Shown one piece after another: positions 51,687-60,229 of a stretch of 64,000 bases of DNA. The notes under the pieces were generated by a model, which saw only the letters and a list, made by a program, of their open reading frames with translations, had not been told where the DNA came from and made no database searches. The stretch spans positions 434,001 to 498,000 of the forward strand of contig NZ_NPFY01000011.1 in the NCBI RefSeq assembly GCF_002259415.1. The letters are read 5' to 3'. The translations under genes and the position numbers were made by a program. Within the stretch, counting starts at the first letter, position 1; the number at the start of each line of letters is the position of its first letter. This stretch comes from Rhodococcus sp. 14-2470-1b (GTDB taxonomy: Bacteria; Actinomycetota; Actinomycetes; Mycobacteriales; Mycobacteriaceae).

Positions 51687-52883
51687 ATGACTACCACCAC
51701 GCCCTCCCGGACTGCAGCACCGAACGCCGTACTCATCGGCGCACTCGCACTGCTCACCGCCGTACCACCGCTCGCGACCGACATGTACCTCCCCGGGTTC
51801 CCGGCGATGGCAGCCGATCTGAACACCTCCGCCAGCAGCATTCAGCTCACGCTGACCACCTTTCTCATCGGCCTCGCCATCGGCCAGCTGATCATCGGAC
51901 CCCTGTCGGACAAACTCGGCCGACGAGTCCCGCTGGTCGTCGGAGCCGCCGTGTGCCTCGTCGCAGGCATCGCCTCCGCCCTCGCACCGTCGGTCGAGTT
52001 CTTGATCGCCGCCAGGTTCGTCCAAGGCCTCGCCGGAGCTGCGGGCGTCGTGCTGTCGAGGGCGATCATCGCCGACCGGACCGAAGGAAGCCACGCCGCC
52101 AAGCTGTTCGGGCTGATGATGATCATCGGCGGCGTTGCCCCGGTCATCGCACCACTCATCGGCGGCGCCGTCGTCGACTCCCTCGGATGGCGCGGCGTCT
52201 TCTGGATCATTGCGGGCCTGACTGCAGTGATGCTCCTGTGTGCCATCGCGCTGGTCCCCGAGTCACTGGACCGCGAGAACCGCCGTGATGGAGGCCTCGC
52301 CCACATGATCAGCGGTATGGGATCCGTCGTGAAGAACCGCCGATACGTTGCCTACACATTGACGTTCGCCTTCGCCTTCAGCGTGATGTTCGCATACATC
52401 TCTGCGTCACCGTTCGTACTGCAGAACATGCTCGGCCTGTCGGCGGGCCAGTACTCGGCGGCATTCGCCGTGAACGCACTCGGACTCATGGTCGGAAGTG
52501 CCATCACCGCGAAGCTCGCCGACCGAATTTCCCTGCACCGCATGATGACCGCTGGGATCGGCGTACTCGTTGTCACGACCACGCTGCTCCTCGTTCTCGT
52601 CATGGTCGGAATCAGCCTGTGGCCGACGCTCCTCTTGCTGTTCCTCACACTCGTGGCCGAGGGCTTCGTCTTCGCCAACGCGACGAGCCTTGCCGTCGCA
52701 CAGGTTCCGCATCTCGCCGGCACCGGCTCGGCTGTGCTGGGTGCACTCCAATTCGGTCTTGCCGCACTCATTTCGCCACTAGTCGGCCTGGGCGGCGAGG
52801 AGACCGCCGTTCCCATGGTCATCGCCATGTTCGTCAGCGCACTCATCGCCGCCGGTGCCTGCTTCGTGAGCCGAAAGGACTGA
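51687..52883 (+). CDS. Bcr/CflA-type MFS multidrug exporter
   Basis: The 398-residue protein has 12 helices with ALALLTAVPPLATDMYLPGFPAMAADL at helix 1, GPLSDKLGRRVPLVVGA after helix 2, and GGVAPVIAPLIGGAVVDSLGWRGVFWI in helix 5, which together define the Bcr/CflA family. ATG 51687 is eight bases after the TATTGT box. It is divergent from the MarR regulator. Likely exports a hydrophobic drug or metabolite. Confidence 0.92.
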   Translation: MTTTTPSRTAAPNAVLIGALALLTAVPPLATDMYLPGFPAMAADLNTSASSIQLTLTTFLIGLAIGQLIIGPLSDKLGRRVPLVVGAAVCLVAGIASALAPSVEFLIAARFVQGLAGAAGVVLSRAIIADRTEGSHAAKLFGLMMIIGGVAPVIAPLIGGAVVDSLGWRGVFWIIAGLTAVMLLCAIALVPESLDRENRRDGGLAHMISGMGSVVKNRRYVAYTLTFAFAFSVMFAYISASPFVLQNMLGLSAGQYSAAFAVNALGLMVGSAITAKLADRISLHRMMTAGIGVLVVTTTLLLVLVMVGISLWPTLLLLFLTLVAEGFVFANATSLAVAQVPHLAGTGSAVLGALQFGLAALISPLVGLGGEETAVPMVIAMFVSALIAAGACFVSRKD

Positions 52884-52923
52884 TCAGGCAGAGGCCTCGG
52901 AACAGAGGACAGAGGCCTGGTGC

Positions 52924-53646
52924 TCAGAGCGAGCCGAGAGCCGCCACCAACTGCTCCTCGACGGCATTCTTCTCCAAGCCGAGGTCGGTGAGCAGACCCT
53001 CGCCGTTCTCGAACTCGAGCATTGCCAGCAACACGTGCTCGGTCCCGACGTAGTTGTGCCCCAGACGCAGTGCCTCGCGGAAGGTGAGTTCGAGCACCTT
53101 CTTCGAGCCTGCGTCATAGGGGATCAGTGCAGGCGACTCGCCTTCCGACGCGGGAAGCAACGCCTGCGCGGCGTCGCGCACCTGCTGTTCGGTCCGGCCG
53201 TCGGACAACAGGAATCGAGTGCCGATCGACTCCTCCTCGGTCAGCATGCCGAGAACCAGGTGGGCAGGAGCGATCTCGGCACTGCCCACGGCGTGAGCCT
53301 CGTTCTGGGACGCGACAACGACGTTCTTGGCCCGAGGCGTGAACCTCTTGAAGCCCTCGGAGGCGTCCATCGCGGAATCGGATCCGCCCGGCCCCTTCGG
53401 AACGAATCGCTTCTGCGCGGCCTGCTTGGACACGCCCATGCTCTGGCCGATCTCGGTCCACGACGCACCCGACCGGCGCGCCTGATCGACGAAGTGACCG
53501 ATCAGGTGATCGGCCAGATCGCCGAGGGAATCGGCCGCGACGACCGCGTCGGACAGTTGCTCGAGCTCGTCGTCGTGCACTTTCTTGATGGCGTCGATCA
53601 GATCGTCGAGGCGGACAGGGACTTGAACTTTCGTTGATTCGACCAT
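52924..53646 (-). CDS. HTH-ClpN domain protein, probable autoregulator
   Basis: The 240-residue protein has an N-terminal region with a helix-turn-helix (SGASWTEIGQSMGVSKQAAQKRF, 59-81) and, from about 97, two repeats of the Clp N-domain (FTPRAKNVVVASQNEAH, and LELTFREALRLGHNYVGTEHVLLAML). ClpC N-domains recognise adaptors and substrates. A fusion to HTH suggests a transcription factor that senses the Clp machinery or damaged protein. Two identical operator arms overlap its promoter, favouring autoregulation. Confidence 0.88.
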   Translation of the reverse strand: MVESTKVQVPVRLDDLIDAIKKVHDDELEQLSDAVVAADSLGDLADHLIGHFVDQARRSGASWTEIGQSMGVSKQAAQKRFVPKGPGGSDSAMDASEGFKRFTPRAKNVVVASQNEAHAVGSAEIAPAHLVLGMLTEEESIGTRFLLSDGRTEQQVRDAAQALLPASEGESPALIPYDAGSKKVLELTFREALRLGHNYVGTEHVLLAMLEFENGEGLLTDLGLEKNAVEEQLVAALGSL

Positions 53647-53647
53647 G

Positions 53648-53694
53648 CGTCAACCATAAGTTGACGATCGAGCTTCGTCAACTCCCAGTTGACG
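53648..53694. promoter_or_regulatory. Twin CGTCAAC-N5-GTTGACG operators
   Basis: CGTCAACCATAAGTTGACG (53648-53666) begins one base from the ATG of the HTH-ClpN gene. CGTCAACTCCCAGTTGACG (53676-53694) follows with starts 28 bases apart. Both have the same 7-base arms and N5 spacer. Confidence 0.85.
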
Positions 53695-53697
53695 ATC

Positions 53698-54420
53698 TCA
53701 GGCGAACAGCCGCGCAGCAGCGACGCCCGCCTCGATGTCGACCTGCCGTGCTCCGAACATCGCCCGCAGCTGCTCCGACGTGACCGCCGGACCCGCAGCC
53801 ACCGCGGCGGCCACCGCCGTCGCGTCGACTCCCGCGGCGACGCCCTGGTCGCCCGCGATGCCGTTCAGGAACTCCGCCAGATGCTCGGTCGTCGCCTGCG
53901 CACTGACGGGCGGCAGATTCAACATCGCGAAACCGTCGGGAGCGCTGTACGCGGCGCGTGACCACCGGCCCTTATCGAATACGTAGACGAACCCGAGCCA
54001 CATGCCCGACCGCTGAATGTCCGCGATGTAATCGGCCACCACGTCGCCCGTCCAGGCAGGTAACCCGCGCAGGAGGTCCGTCTCGGGTTCACCGAAGTAC
54101 TCGGCGGCTGCACCGAAGTACGTTTCGCTGTACTCGTGGTCGTACCCCACCAGAACTGCCCGCGAGATCTCACTCGACACCGAAGCGGACGCGTCGGCGA
54201 TCCTCAGTCCCGCGATCCTCGGTGCCGCGATCCTCAGTGCCGCCCAGTTGCCCCCGCCGTCGTCGTAGTGCCACGTTGCACCGGGCGCTGCACTGCTGCC
54301 GGGGCGGGCGTGGCAGTGGTCCGGCCAACCCTGCGCCGCCGTGAGGGCCGCACACAACGCCCAGCGACCACGCATGGCCTCCGGCCCCGGCAGATCAGGA
54401 GTAGGCGAGCCGCTGCTCAT
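53698..54420 (-). CDS. Hypothetical protein with internal repeat
   Basis: The 240-residue protein shows a tract LRIAAPRIAGLRIADA (about 62-77) from a 15-bp DNA repeat in three copies (54197-54241), and a globular part (VLVGYDHEYSETYFGAAAEYFGE, WTGDVVADYIADIQRSGMWLGFVYVFDKGRWSRAAYSAPDGF). No family is recognised. Its ATG overlaps the MaoC stop by four bases (ATGA). The HTH-ClpN operator lies at its 3' end. Confidence 0.75.
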   Translation of the reverse strand: MSSGSPTPDLPGPEAMRGRWALCAALTAAQGWPDHCHARPGSSAAPGATWHYDDGGGNWAALRIAAPRIAGLRIADASASVSSEISRAVLVGYDHEYSETYFGAAAEYFGEPETDLLRGLPAWTGDVVADYIADIQRSGMWLGFVYVFDKGRWSRAAYSAPDGFAMLNLPPVSAQATTEHLAEFLNGIAGDQGVAAGVDATAVAAAVAAGPAVTSEQLRAMFGARQVDIEAGVAAARLFA

Positions 54421-55001
54421 GCCACCGGAGCCGTTCCGGCCATCATGATCTGCTCGACGGCGCTCATGAAGTCCTCCGGTGCCTGGATGTCCGTGGACGC
54501 AGCGATCGTCGTCGCCGCCGTGAGCACCGGTTGATCACGCTGGTCGAAGATCTCGTTCTCCACGACCATCAGATCCGCACCCACGGCCCGCCGCGCCGAC
54601 ACCAGTGACACTTCGCAGCTCAACCGATCCCCGGCCAGCAGCGGCCGGTGAAAGGTGAATCGCTGATCCACCTGGAGGATCTGAGGCATCGCGTAGCAAC
54701 TGAACGTTTCCTCGAACATCCGTCGCTGCGCCACGAACGCGATGAGCGACATGAAGGTCGGCGGCGCGACGAGGCTGCTGTGGCCGAGAGCCGTCGCCTC
54801 GTCCTGGTCGAAGTGCGCGGGATGGAAATTCTGTACCGCGTTCGCGAACTCCGAGACCTTGGCCTTGCCGACCTCGTACACATCGTCGATTCGGTAACTC
54901 TGCCCGACCATGGCCCGAACCTGCCCAGGGACGTCCTGCGATGCGGCGTCGTCCTGTGATGCGGCGTCGTCCTGCGATCCTGTGCCGTCCGATGCACTCA
55001 T
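54417..55001 (-). CDS. MaoC-like (R)-hydroxyacyl dehydratase, HadA-type
   Basis: From ATG 55001 the protein is 194 residues. After a repeated acidic N-tail (SQDDAASQDDAASQD, from an 18-bp repeat at 54934-54980) comes the hotdog dehydratase: YEVGKAKVSEFANAVQNFHPAHFDQDEA, HSSLVAPPTFM, QVDQRFTFHRPLLAGDRLSCEVSLVS. It resembles mycobacterial HadA/FAS1-type dehydratases that dehydrate 3-hydroxyacyl-ACP in mycolate elongation. No HadB partner is adjacent, so its partner and pathway are uncertain. The canonical Asp-His dyad region (VQNFHPAHFD) appears only partly conserved. Confidence 0.85.
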   Translation of the reverse strand: MSASDGTGSQDDAASQDDAASQDVPGQVRAMVGQSYRIDDVYEVGKAKVSEFANAVQNFHPAHFDQDEATALGHSSLVAPPTFMSLIAFVAQRRMFEETFSCYAMPQILQVDQRFTFHRPLLAGDRLSCEVSLVSARRAVGADLMVVENEIFDQRDQPVLTAATTIAASTDIQAPEDFMSAVEQIMMAGTAPVA

Positions 55002-55020
55002 GGTGTCCGATTTTACGCGT

Positions 55021-55461
55021 TCATCTGGACTGCCCACTCCCGACGGCCCCCCGGCGCAGGGCTTCCAGACCCAGCGGCACGACCACCGCGATCACGACGT
55101 GCATGAGTGCGAGGGTGATCGTGCTGGCCGCGTCGAAGTCGGCGGCGACGGTCATCGCGATGGTGCCCAACGGTGCGACGACTCCGACGACCTGTGCGAT
55201 GCGAACGACGGGAAGCCACTTCAGGGACACGAGGGCGGCGACGCCCATTCCCACGACCATGGGCACGACCGTCAACATGACGACTCCGCCCGGTGCGACC
55301 GCCATGGTGGTTCCGGTGTCGGTCAGCTCGAAATTTCCGCCCGCTGCCAGCCCGATCACCCAGAGAACGAGATTGAGCACCAGAGCGAGCAACACGGAGA
55401 ACAACACTGCTCGCGGCCGCGACAACGAGCGAGCAGAAATTCCTGAAATCGACGTGGTCAT
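55021..55461 (-). CDS. DUF6069 family four-helix membrane protein
   Basis: From ATG 55461 the protein is 146 residues with four helices (ALVLNLVLWVIGLAAGG, GGVVMLTVVPMVVGMGVAALVSL, IAQVVGVVAPLGTIAMTV, TLALMHVVIAVVVPLGLEAL) and a short polar N-terminus. The pattern fits the DUF6069 family of unknown function. It sits 19 bases upstream of the MaoC gene on the same strand and may be cotranscribed with it. Its own 5' side has a 203-base gap shared with the GGDEF-EAL gene. Confidence 0.85.
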   Translation of the reverse strand: MTTSISGISARSLSRPRAVLFSVLLALVLNLVLWVIGLAAGGNFELTDTGTTMAVAPGGVVMLTVVPMVVGMGVAALVSLKWLPVVRIAQVVGVVAPLGTIAMTVAADFDAASTITLALMHVVIAVVVPLGLEALRRGAVGSGQSR

Positions 55462-55664
55462 GGGTGACTCCTGCCTGTACGCAAGGACCAGGGTCGCCTT
55501 GCTTCGACAGAGCAGACCCGTACCGATCCGAGAACTCATCGCACACCGACGCAGGACTCGTGACGAGGTTCCCAGCACAGTGGAGGGGTCCTACAGTAAT
55601 CTTCCCGTCAGGGCGAACTTGACAGCCGGTTCGTGGACTACAGCAGCAGGTGAGGGGGCCTCCG

Positions 55665-57923
55665 ATGAACACGAAGGCGCCGTCGATGCATCGAACGCTT
55701 GCCGGGGCACCGAAGTTCGTCGGTGCGGCGAGTGTTCTCGCCGTCGGCGCCGTTCTGTTCCTCGTCGGTGACGCGTCGGTTCGGTCGATGGTTCTCGGCA
55801 CGTTCGCCATCGGAGCCATACTCGCGATCGGCGTCGGCATCCGCAGACACAGGCCGGCCGACGCCACCTCATGGTGGTGCCTGTTCGGGACCGCGATCCT
55901 GTTTCTGGTGGGCGTCAGCCTCCGCGGGGACCCGAGTATCTACCCCTCGGGCGTGACGGCGCTGTCGAACACGTTCATGCTCGGCGGGTACGTGTTGATC
56001 GGTGTCGCACTGGCCCGGTGGATTCTCGAACGCCGCTCCCGCGACGACGTGACGCCGCTGATCGACGCGACGTTGACCGCAATCGGTGGGTTGTTCCTGT
56101 CGTGGGTCCTGCTGATCTCACCCCTTCTCGACAGCGAGATGGACACTGCCCTCGCCGTTCTCAACGGCATCTACCCGGCCATCGACGCAGGCATGATCAC
56201 GCTGACTGCGTATCTGTTGATGTCGTCCAAGCGCGGCAACACCTCACTGCGGTTGCTGATGCTCGCGTTGCTGTCGGTGTTCGTCGGCGACATCGCCTAC
56301 GCGCACTTCCTGTCTCGGGCGTCACCGCTGTCACCTGGCCTGCTCGACGGCATCTACCTCGTCGGCTACGTCTCGCTCGGACTCGCGGCGCTGCACCCGC
56401 AGATGGCCACGATGGCTCAGCGTCAGCGTGCGACACCCCGTCACCGGCGTCGGTCCGCGTTCCTCTTCGTCATGCTGTTGGTGTGCGCGGCAATCCCTGT
56501 CCTCGGAACCTCGTTGTCCACCGCCGATCTCGCGGTTCGCTCCACACTGCTCTCGGCCATCCTCATCGGCAGCTTCCTCCGCGGCGAACGCGCCATGAGC
56601 CTGATGGAACGCAGCGAGGACGACGCCAGGTATCGCGCGGCGCACGACGCGCTGACCGGCCTACCCAATCGCACGATGCTGCCCGACGAGTTCGAGCGCC
56701 TCGGGGCGCGGGACGAGCCGGGCAGAATTTTCATCCTGTTCGTCGACCTCGACAACTTCAAAGTCGTCAACGACTCGTACGGGCATCGCGTCGGAGACGA
56801 AATGATCGCGGCGACAGCGCACCGAATTCGGTCCACGGTCCGCTCGGTCGATACCGTGGTTCGCTACGCGGGTGACGAATTCATCGTGATCGGCCGCTGC
56901 ACTCGACCCGAGATGGAAGCGCTGGCGAAGTCGATAGTCGATCGAATCGCCGAGCCGTTCGTTCTCAGTGCCGCCAGCGCGTACATCACCGCGTCGGTCG
57001 GCATCGCCGCGACCACCAACCGGGCGCATCGTCTCGACGACCTCATTCGCGAAGCCGACACCGCGATGTATCACGCCAAGTCGCAAGGCGCGTCCCGCAT
57101 CGCATACTTCGACGAGTCCCTGCGGGCGTCGTCCACGGCCGCGATCGAGACGGCGACCGCTCTGCGCGGCGCCGTCCGGCGCGGAGAGTTGGTGGTCTAC
57201 TACCAGCCGATCGTGATGACCTCGACCCGCGCTACCGTCGTCTACGAGGCTCTGGTGCGGTGGCAGCACGGTGGAAGACTGCGCGGACCAGGCGAGTTCG
57301 TGGCCATTGCCGAATCGACCGACCTCATCGGTGAGATCGGTGCGGCCGTCCTTCGTACCGCCCTCACGGACCTGGCCGAGCTGCGTGCGCAGGGCCAGGA
57401 CGTCACGATGTCCGTCAACATCTCACCCGTACAGCTACGCGACGAGTCACTGCCGGTACTCGTCGGACAGTTGTTGGCCGAGCTCGGATTGCAGGGATCC
57501 GATCTGGCACTGGAGGTCACCGAGACGGCGTTGATCGACGACGTATTCGCCGCGAAGAAGATCCTCGACCGCCTCGCTGCGCTGGATGTGCTGATCGTGT
57601 TGGACGACTTCGGAGTCGGTTACTCCTCGCTCAGTCGCCTTCGTGAACTGCCCATTGCACTGCTGAAGATCGACCGCTCGTTCATCGCCGAGATCGGGAC
57701 CGATGCCTCGGGTGGCTCGTTGGTGTCGGCAATCGCCGCGATGGCACGGGCACTACCCGTCTCCATCGTCGCGGAGGGCGTCGAGACCGAGCATCAGGCC
57801 CGCGCCATCGAGGCACTGCACTGCCGGTTCGCCCAGGGGTACCTGTACGGGCGGCCTGCTCCGCTGCAGCACTGGCTGAAGCAGGGCAGCGGCCCCGCCT
57901 CGTCGTCCGTGCCCGTTCAGTAA
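55665..57923 (+). CDS. Large membrane GGDEF-EAL protein with AGDEF variant
   Basis: From ATG 55665 (after GAGGGGG) the protein is 752 residues. About nine helices occupy 1-310, then GGDEF (about 330-480) with motif YAGDEF where the first Gly is Ala, and EAL (about 505-752) with YEALVRWQ, DDFGVGYSSL and AEGVETEHQ. AGDEF cyclases are often active, so bifunctional cyclic di-GMP turnover is possible. It is the second such protein in the window. The helix-rich N-terminus is a sensor of unknown ligand. Confidence 0.92.
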   Translation: MNTKAPSMHRTLAGAPKFVGAASVLAVGAVLFLVGDASVRSMVLGTFAIGAILAIGVGIRRHRPADATSWWCLFGTAILFLVGVSLRGDPSIYPSGVTALSNTFMLGGYVLIGVALARWILERRSRDDVTPLIDATLTAIGGLFLSWVLLISPLLDSEMDTALAVLNGIYPAIDAGMITLTAYLLMSSKRGNTSLRLLMLALLSVFVGDIAYAHFLSRASPLSPGLLDGIYLVGYVSLGLAALHPQMATMAQRQRATPRHRRRSAFLFVMLLVCAAIPVLGTSLSTADLAVRSTLLSAILIGSFLRGERAMSLMERSEDDARYRAAHDALTGLPNRTMLPDEFERLGARDEPGRIFILFVDLDNFKVVNDSYGHRVGDEMIAATAHRIRSTVRSVDTVVRYAGDEFIVIGRCTRPEMEALAKSIVDRIAEPFVLSAASAYITASVGIAATTNRAHRLDDLIREADTAMYHAKSQGASRIAYFDESLRASSTAAIETATALRGAVRRGELVVYYQPIVMTSTRATVVYEALVRWQHGGRLRGPGEFVAIAESTDLIGEIGAAVLRTALTDLAELRAQGQDVTMSVNISPVQLRDESLPVLVGQLLAELGLQGSDLALEVTETALIDDVFAAKKILDRLAALDVLIVLDDFGVGYSSLSRLRELPIALLKIDRSFIAEIGTDASGGSLVSAIAAMARALPVSIVAEGVETEHQARAIEALHCRFAQGYLYGRPAPLQHWLKQGSGPASSSVPVQ

Positions 57924-57953
57924 CACCCAGGCACCCCAGTACCCCAGCACCCG

Positions 57954-58640
57954 CTACTTCAGTCGGTATCCCATCCCGGTCTCGGTCAGTAAGTGCCGCG
58001 GACGGGACGGATCGTCCTCGAGCTTCTGACGTAGCTGGGCTAGATAGATTCGCAGATAGTGCGTCTCACGTTCGTGCTTCGGACCCCACACGGTCTTCAG
58101 GATCTCGCGCTGGGACACCAGCTTTCCGCAGTTGCGGGCCAGCAGCTCCAGCACTCCCCACTCGGTGCGGGTCAGATGGACGACGTCCCCGCCGCGGGTG
58201 ACGGTCTTCGAGGACAGGTCGACGGTGAACGAATCTGTCTCCACCACTGCGTCTTCCACCGCCCTCGGGCCGCGACGCAAGGCCGCACGCAACCGCGCCA
58301 AGAGCACGTCCATCTCGAACGGTTTGGTGACGAAGTCGTCGGCCCCGGCGTCCAGTGCATCCACCGTGTCGGCGGAATCCGTTCTCGCCGAGAGCACGAC
58401 GATCGGAACGTCGGTCCATCCGCGCAGACCCCCGATGACTTCGACACCATCGAAATCCGGCAGACCGAGATCCAGGAGTACCACCTCGGGGTGAAAATCC
58501 GCCGCCAGACGGAGCGCTTCGGCTCCCGACGCCGCGGCCACGACGTCGTATCCACGCACTTTCAAGTTGATGCGCAACGCGCGAACGATCTGGGGTTCGT
58601 CCTCGACCACGAGGATGCGGATACTCGGCGATTCGGTCAC
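57954..58640 (-). CDS. KdpE-like OmpR-family response regulator
   Basis: The 228-residue protein has a receiver domain (IRILVVEDEPQIVRALRINLKVRGYDVV, phosphoacceptor Asp in VVLLDLGLPDFDG, Lys in FVTKPF) and an OmpR-like winged helix (LTRTEWGVLELLARNCGKLVSQREILKTVWG, HYLRIYLAQLRQKLEDDPSRPRHLLTETGMGYRL). This is the KdpE group. It overlaps the kinase gene by four bases. Because the kinase is not full KdpD and no kdpFABC genes are seen, its target may be the adjacent Asp23 stress genes. Confidence 0.92.
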   Translation of the reverse strand: MTESPSIRILVVEDEPQIVRALRINLKVRGYDVVAAASGAEALRLAADFHPEVVLLDLGLPDFDGVEVIGGLRGWTDVPIVVLSARTDSADTVDALDAGADDFVTKPFEMDVLLARLRAALRRGPRAVEDAVVETDSFTVDLSSKTVTRGGDVVHLTRTEWGVLELLARNCGKLVSQREILKTVWGPKHERETHYLRIYLAQLRQKLEDDPSRPRHLLTETGMGYRLK

Positions 58641-59767
58641 TGCGCGCCCTCCGAGCTCTGCGACGGAACGGGCCGAGCACCCGACGCCCTCAGTTCCGAG
58701 GACACCGTCAGTTCCGAGGACACCGTCGGTTCCGGGGACATGAGCTGCACGGCCACCGTCAACCCTCCGCCCGGGGTGTCGAGGGCGCGGACGTGGCCGC
58801 CCATCGCTTCGACGAATCCGCGTACGACGGACAGGCCCAGGCCGACGCCTGCGCTGTTGTCGGTGTCCCCGAGTCGCTGGAAGGCGTCGAACATCGTCTG
58901 CTGGGCAGCTCGAGTGACACCTGGACCGTTGTCTGCGACGGTGATCGTCGTCTCGCCTCCGCTCTCCGTTGCACGGATGAACACCGTACTACCGGGAGCG
59001 TGCCGGACGGCATTGCTCACGAGGTTGGCCAGTACACGCTCGAGCAGGCCTGCGTCGGCGAGTACACAGGCGCTGCCGACGTCGGTGACGGTCGACGACG
59101 GATCGGCCTCCAGTCCGATCAACGCTCGCTGCACTGCATCCTCGACGTAGACCGGTGCGAGGGCCGGCCGTACCACACCTGCCTGCAACCGGGAAGAATC
59201 CAGCAGGTTCTCCACCAGAGACGTCAGCTGATCCGCCGACTCGTCGATGGTCGCGATCAGTTCGGCGGTGTCCTCGGCCGAGAACTCCACATCGGTGCTG
59301 CGGAGCGACGACGACGCGGCTTTGACGGCGGCGAGCGGGGTGCGCAGATCGTGACTGACGGCAGAGAGGAGCGCGCGGCGCAGTGCGTCCGCCTCGGCCA
59401 GAGCTGTTGCGCGACTGGCCTGCTGGGCGCGTCGAGCAGCGAGATCGACCAGGACGGCCACCGCCACTGCGACGACCAGCAGCACCACGGTGACGAGAAA
59501 GTTCTCGGGCTCGGCGATCGTGAGGCTGTAGCGGGGTTCGGTGAAGAAGTAGTTGAGCAGGAACCCGGAGATCAGGGCCGACAATGCTGCGGGCACGACG
59601 CCCCCGAGAAGGGCGACGCACAGGACGACGACGAAGAACAGCGCACTGATTCCACTCGAGTCGAAATCGGCTCCCAGCACTTCGATGAGTCCTGCCGCGG
59701 CACACGGAACCACCACTGCAGCAATCCAACTCGATGCTGCTCGTCGAACCGTGAGCCGACGGGTCAC
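58637..59767 (-). CDS. Short KdpD-like sensor histidine kinase (DUF4118-HisKA-HATPase)
   Basis: The 376-residue protein has four helices with the DUF4118 pattern (FVVVLCVALLGGVVPAALSALISGFLLNYFF, FLVTVVLLVVAVAVAVLVD), the phospho-His in LLSAVSHDLRTPLAAVKA and HATPase motifs (LVSNAVRHAPG, DNGPGV, GLGLSVV). It lacks the KdpD sensor and USP domains that make a typical KdpD about 850-900 residues. The C-terminus carries PTVSSELTVSSELRAS from an 18-bp repeat (58691-58744). It is translationally coupled to both neighbours. Confidence 0.9.
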   Translation of the reverse strand: MTRRLTVRRAASSWIAAVVVPCAAAGLIEVLGADFDSSGISALFFVVVLCVALLGGVVPAALSALISGFLLNYFFTEPRYSLTIAEPENFLVTVVLLVVAVAVAVLVDLAARRAQQASRATALAEADALRRALLSAVSHDLRTPLAAVKAASSSLRSTDVEFSAEDTAELIATIDESADQLTSLVENLLDSSRLQAGVVRPALAPVYVEDAVQRALIGLEADPSSTVTDVGSACVLADAGLLERVLANLVSNAVRHAPGSTVFIRATESGGETTITVADNGPGVTRAAQQTMFDAFQRLGDTDNSAGVGLGLSVVRGFVEAMGGHVRALDTPGGGLTVAVQLMSPEPTVSSELTVSSELRASGARPVPSQSSEGAQ

Positions 59768-60222
59768 GGCCGGATCTCGATGTCGTCGACGTGCACGTCG
59801 ACGTCGTCACGCGTCAGCGACACACCGAGGATCTCGGCCACGATCGACATGGCGATGCGCGCCAGGTCGTTTCCGACGGCTTGGAGGTCGCTGTCGTATG
59901 CACCGACCACCGAGAGCGATACCCCGGTGCACACGTGCCCGTCGGTATGCACGGCGATCTCGGTCGGCTGACACCCGTGAACTCCGGACAGCGCCCGCAG
60001 CACCGCGGTACGCACGACGTGATCGCTGACGCGCAGTGTGTCGGATCCACGGCCTTCCGGCGACGTGGGGAACTGCGCATCCACCGGCCACGTCCGACGG
60101 GTCGTCGCACGGACCTTGGAGATGATGGAGTTGCTGATATCGAACCAGCGCGGCTCCTCCGGCGCCTCCCGCAGCTCCCGCGCCGCCCGCTGCAACACCC
60201 AGTCGTCCGGTTCCGACGTCAT
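59764..60222 (-). CDS. Asp23-like protein in anti-sigma position
   Basis: From ATG 60222 the protein is 152 residues. The N-terminus (DDWVLQRAARELREAPEEPRWFDISNSIISKVRAT) is helical and unique, while the C-terminal half (SLSVVGAYDSDLQAVGNDLARIAMSIVAEILGV then VDVHVDDIEI) has the Asp23/Gls24 alternate pattern. It starts seven bases after the ECF sigma stop and overlaps the kinase start by four bases (GTGA). The slot after an ECF sigma is usually an anti-sigma factor; no Cys/His zinc motif or TM segment is present, so regulation of the sigma factor would be by a novel route. GTG 60255 is an alternative start. Confidence 0.78.
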   Translation of the reverse strand: MTSEPDDWVLQRAARELREAPEEPRWFDISNSIISKVRATTRRTWPVDAQFPTSPEGRGSDTLRVSDHVVRTAVLRALSGVHGCQPTEIAVHTDGHVCTGVSLSVVGAYDSDLQAVGNDLARIAMSIVAEILGVSLTRDDVDVHVDDIEIRP

Positions 60223-60229
60223 AGCTGCA

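Noticed and set aside
57954..59767. Potassium-sensing kdpDE operon
   Set aside because: The kinase lacks the KdpD input domains, and no kdpFABC genes lie in the window, so potassium sensing is not supported.
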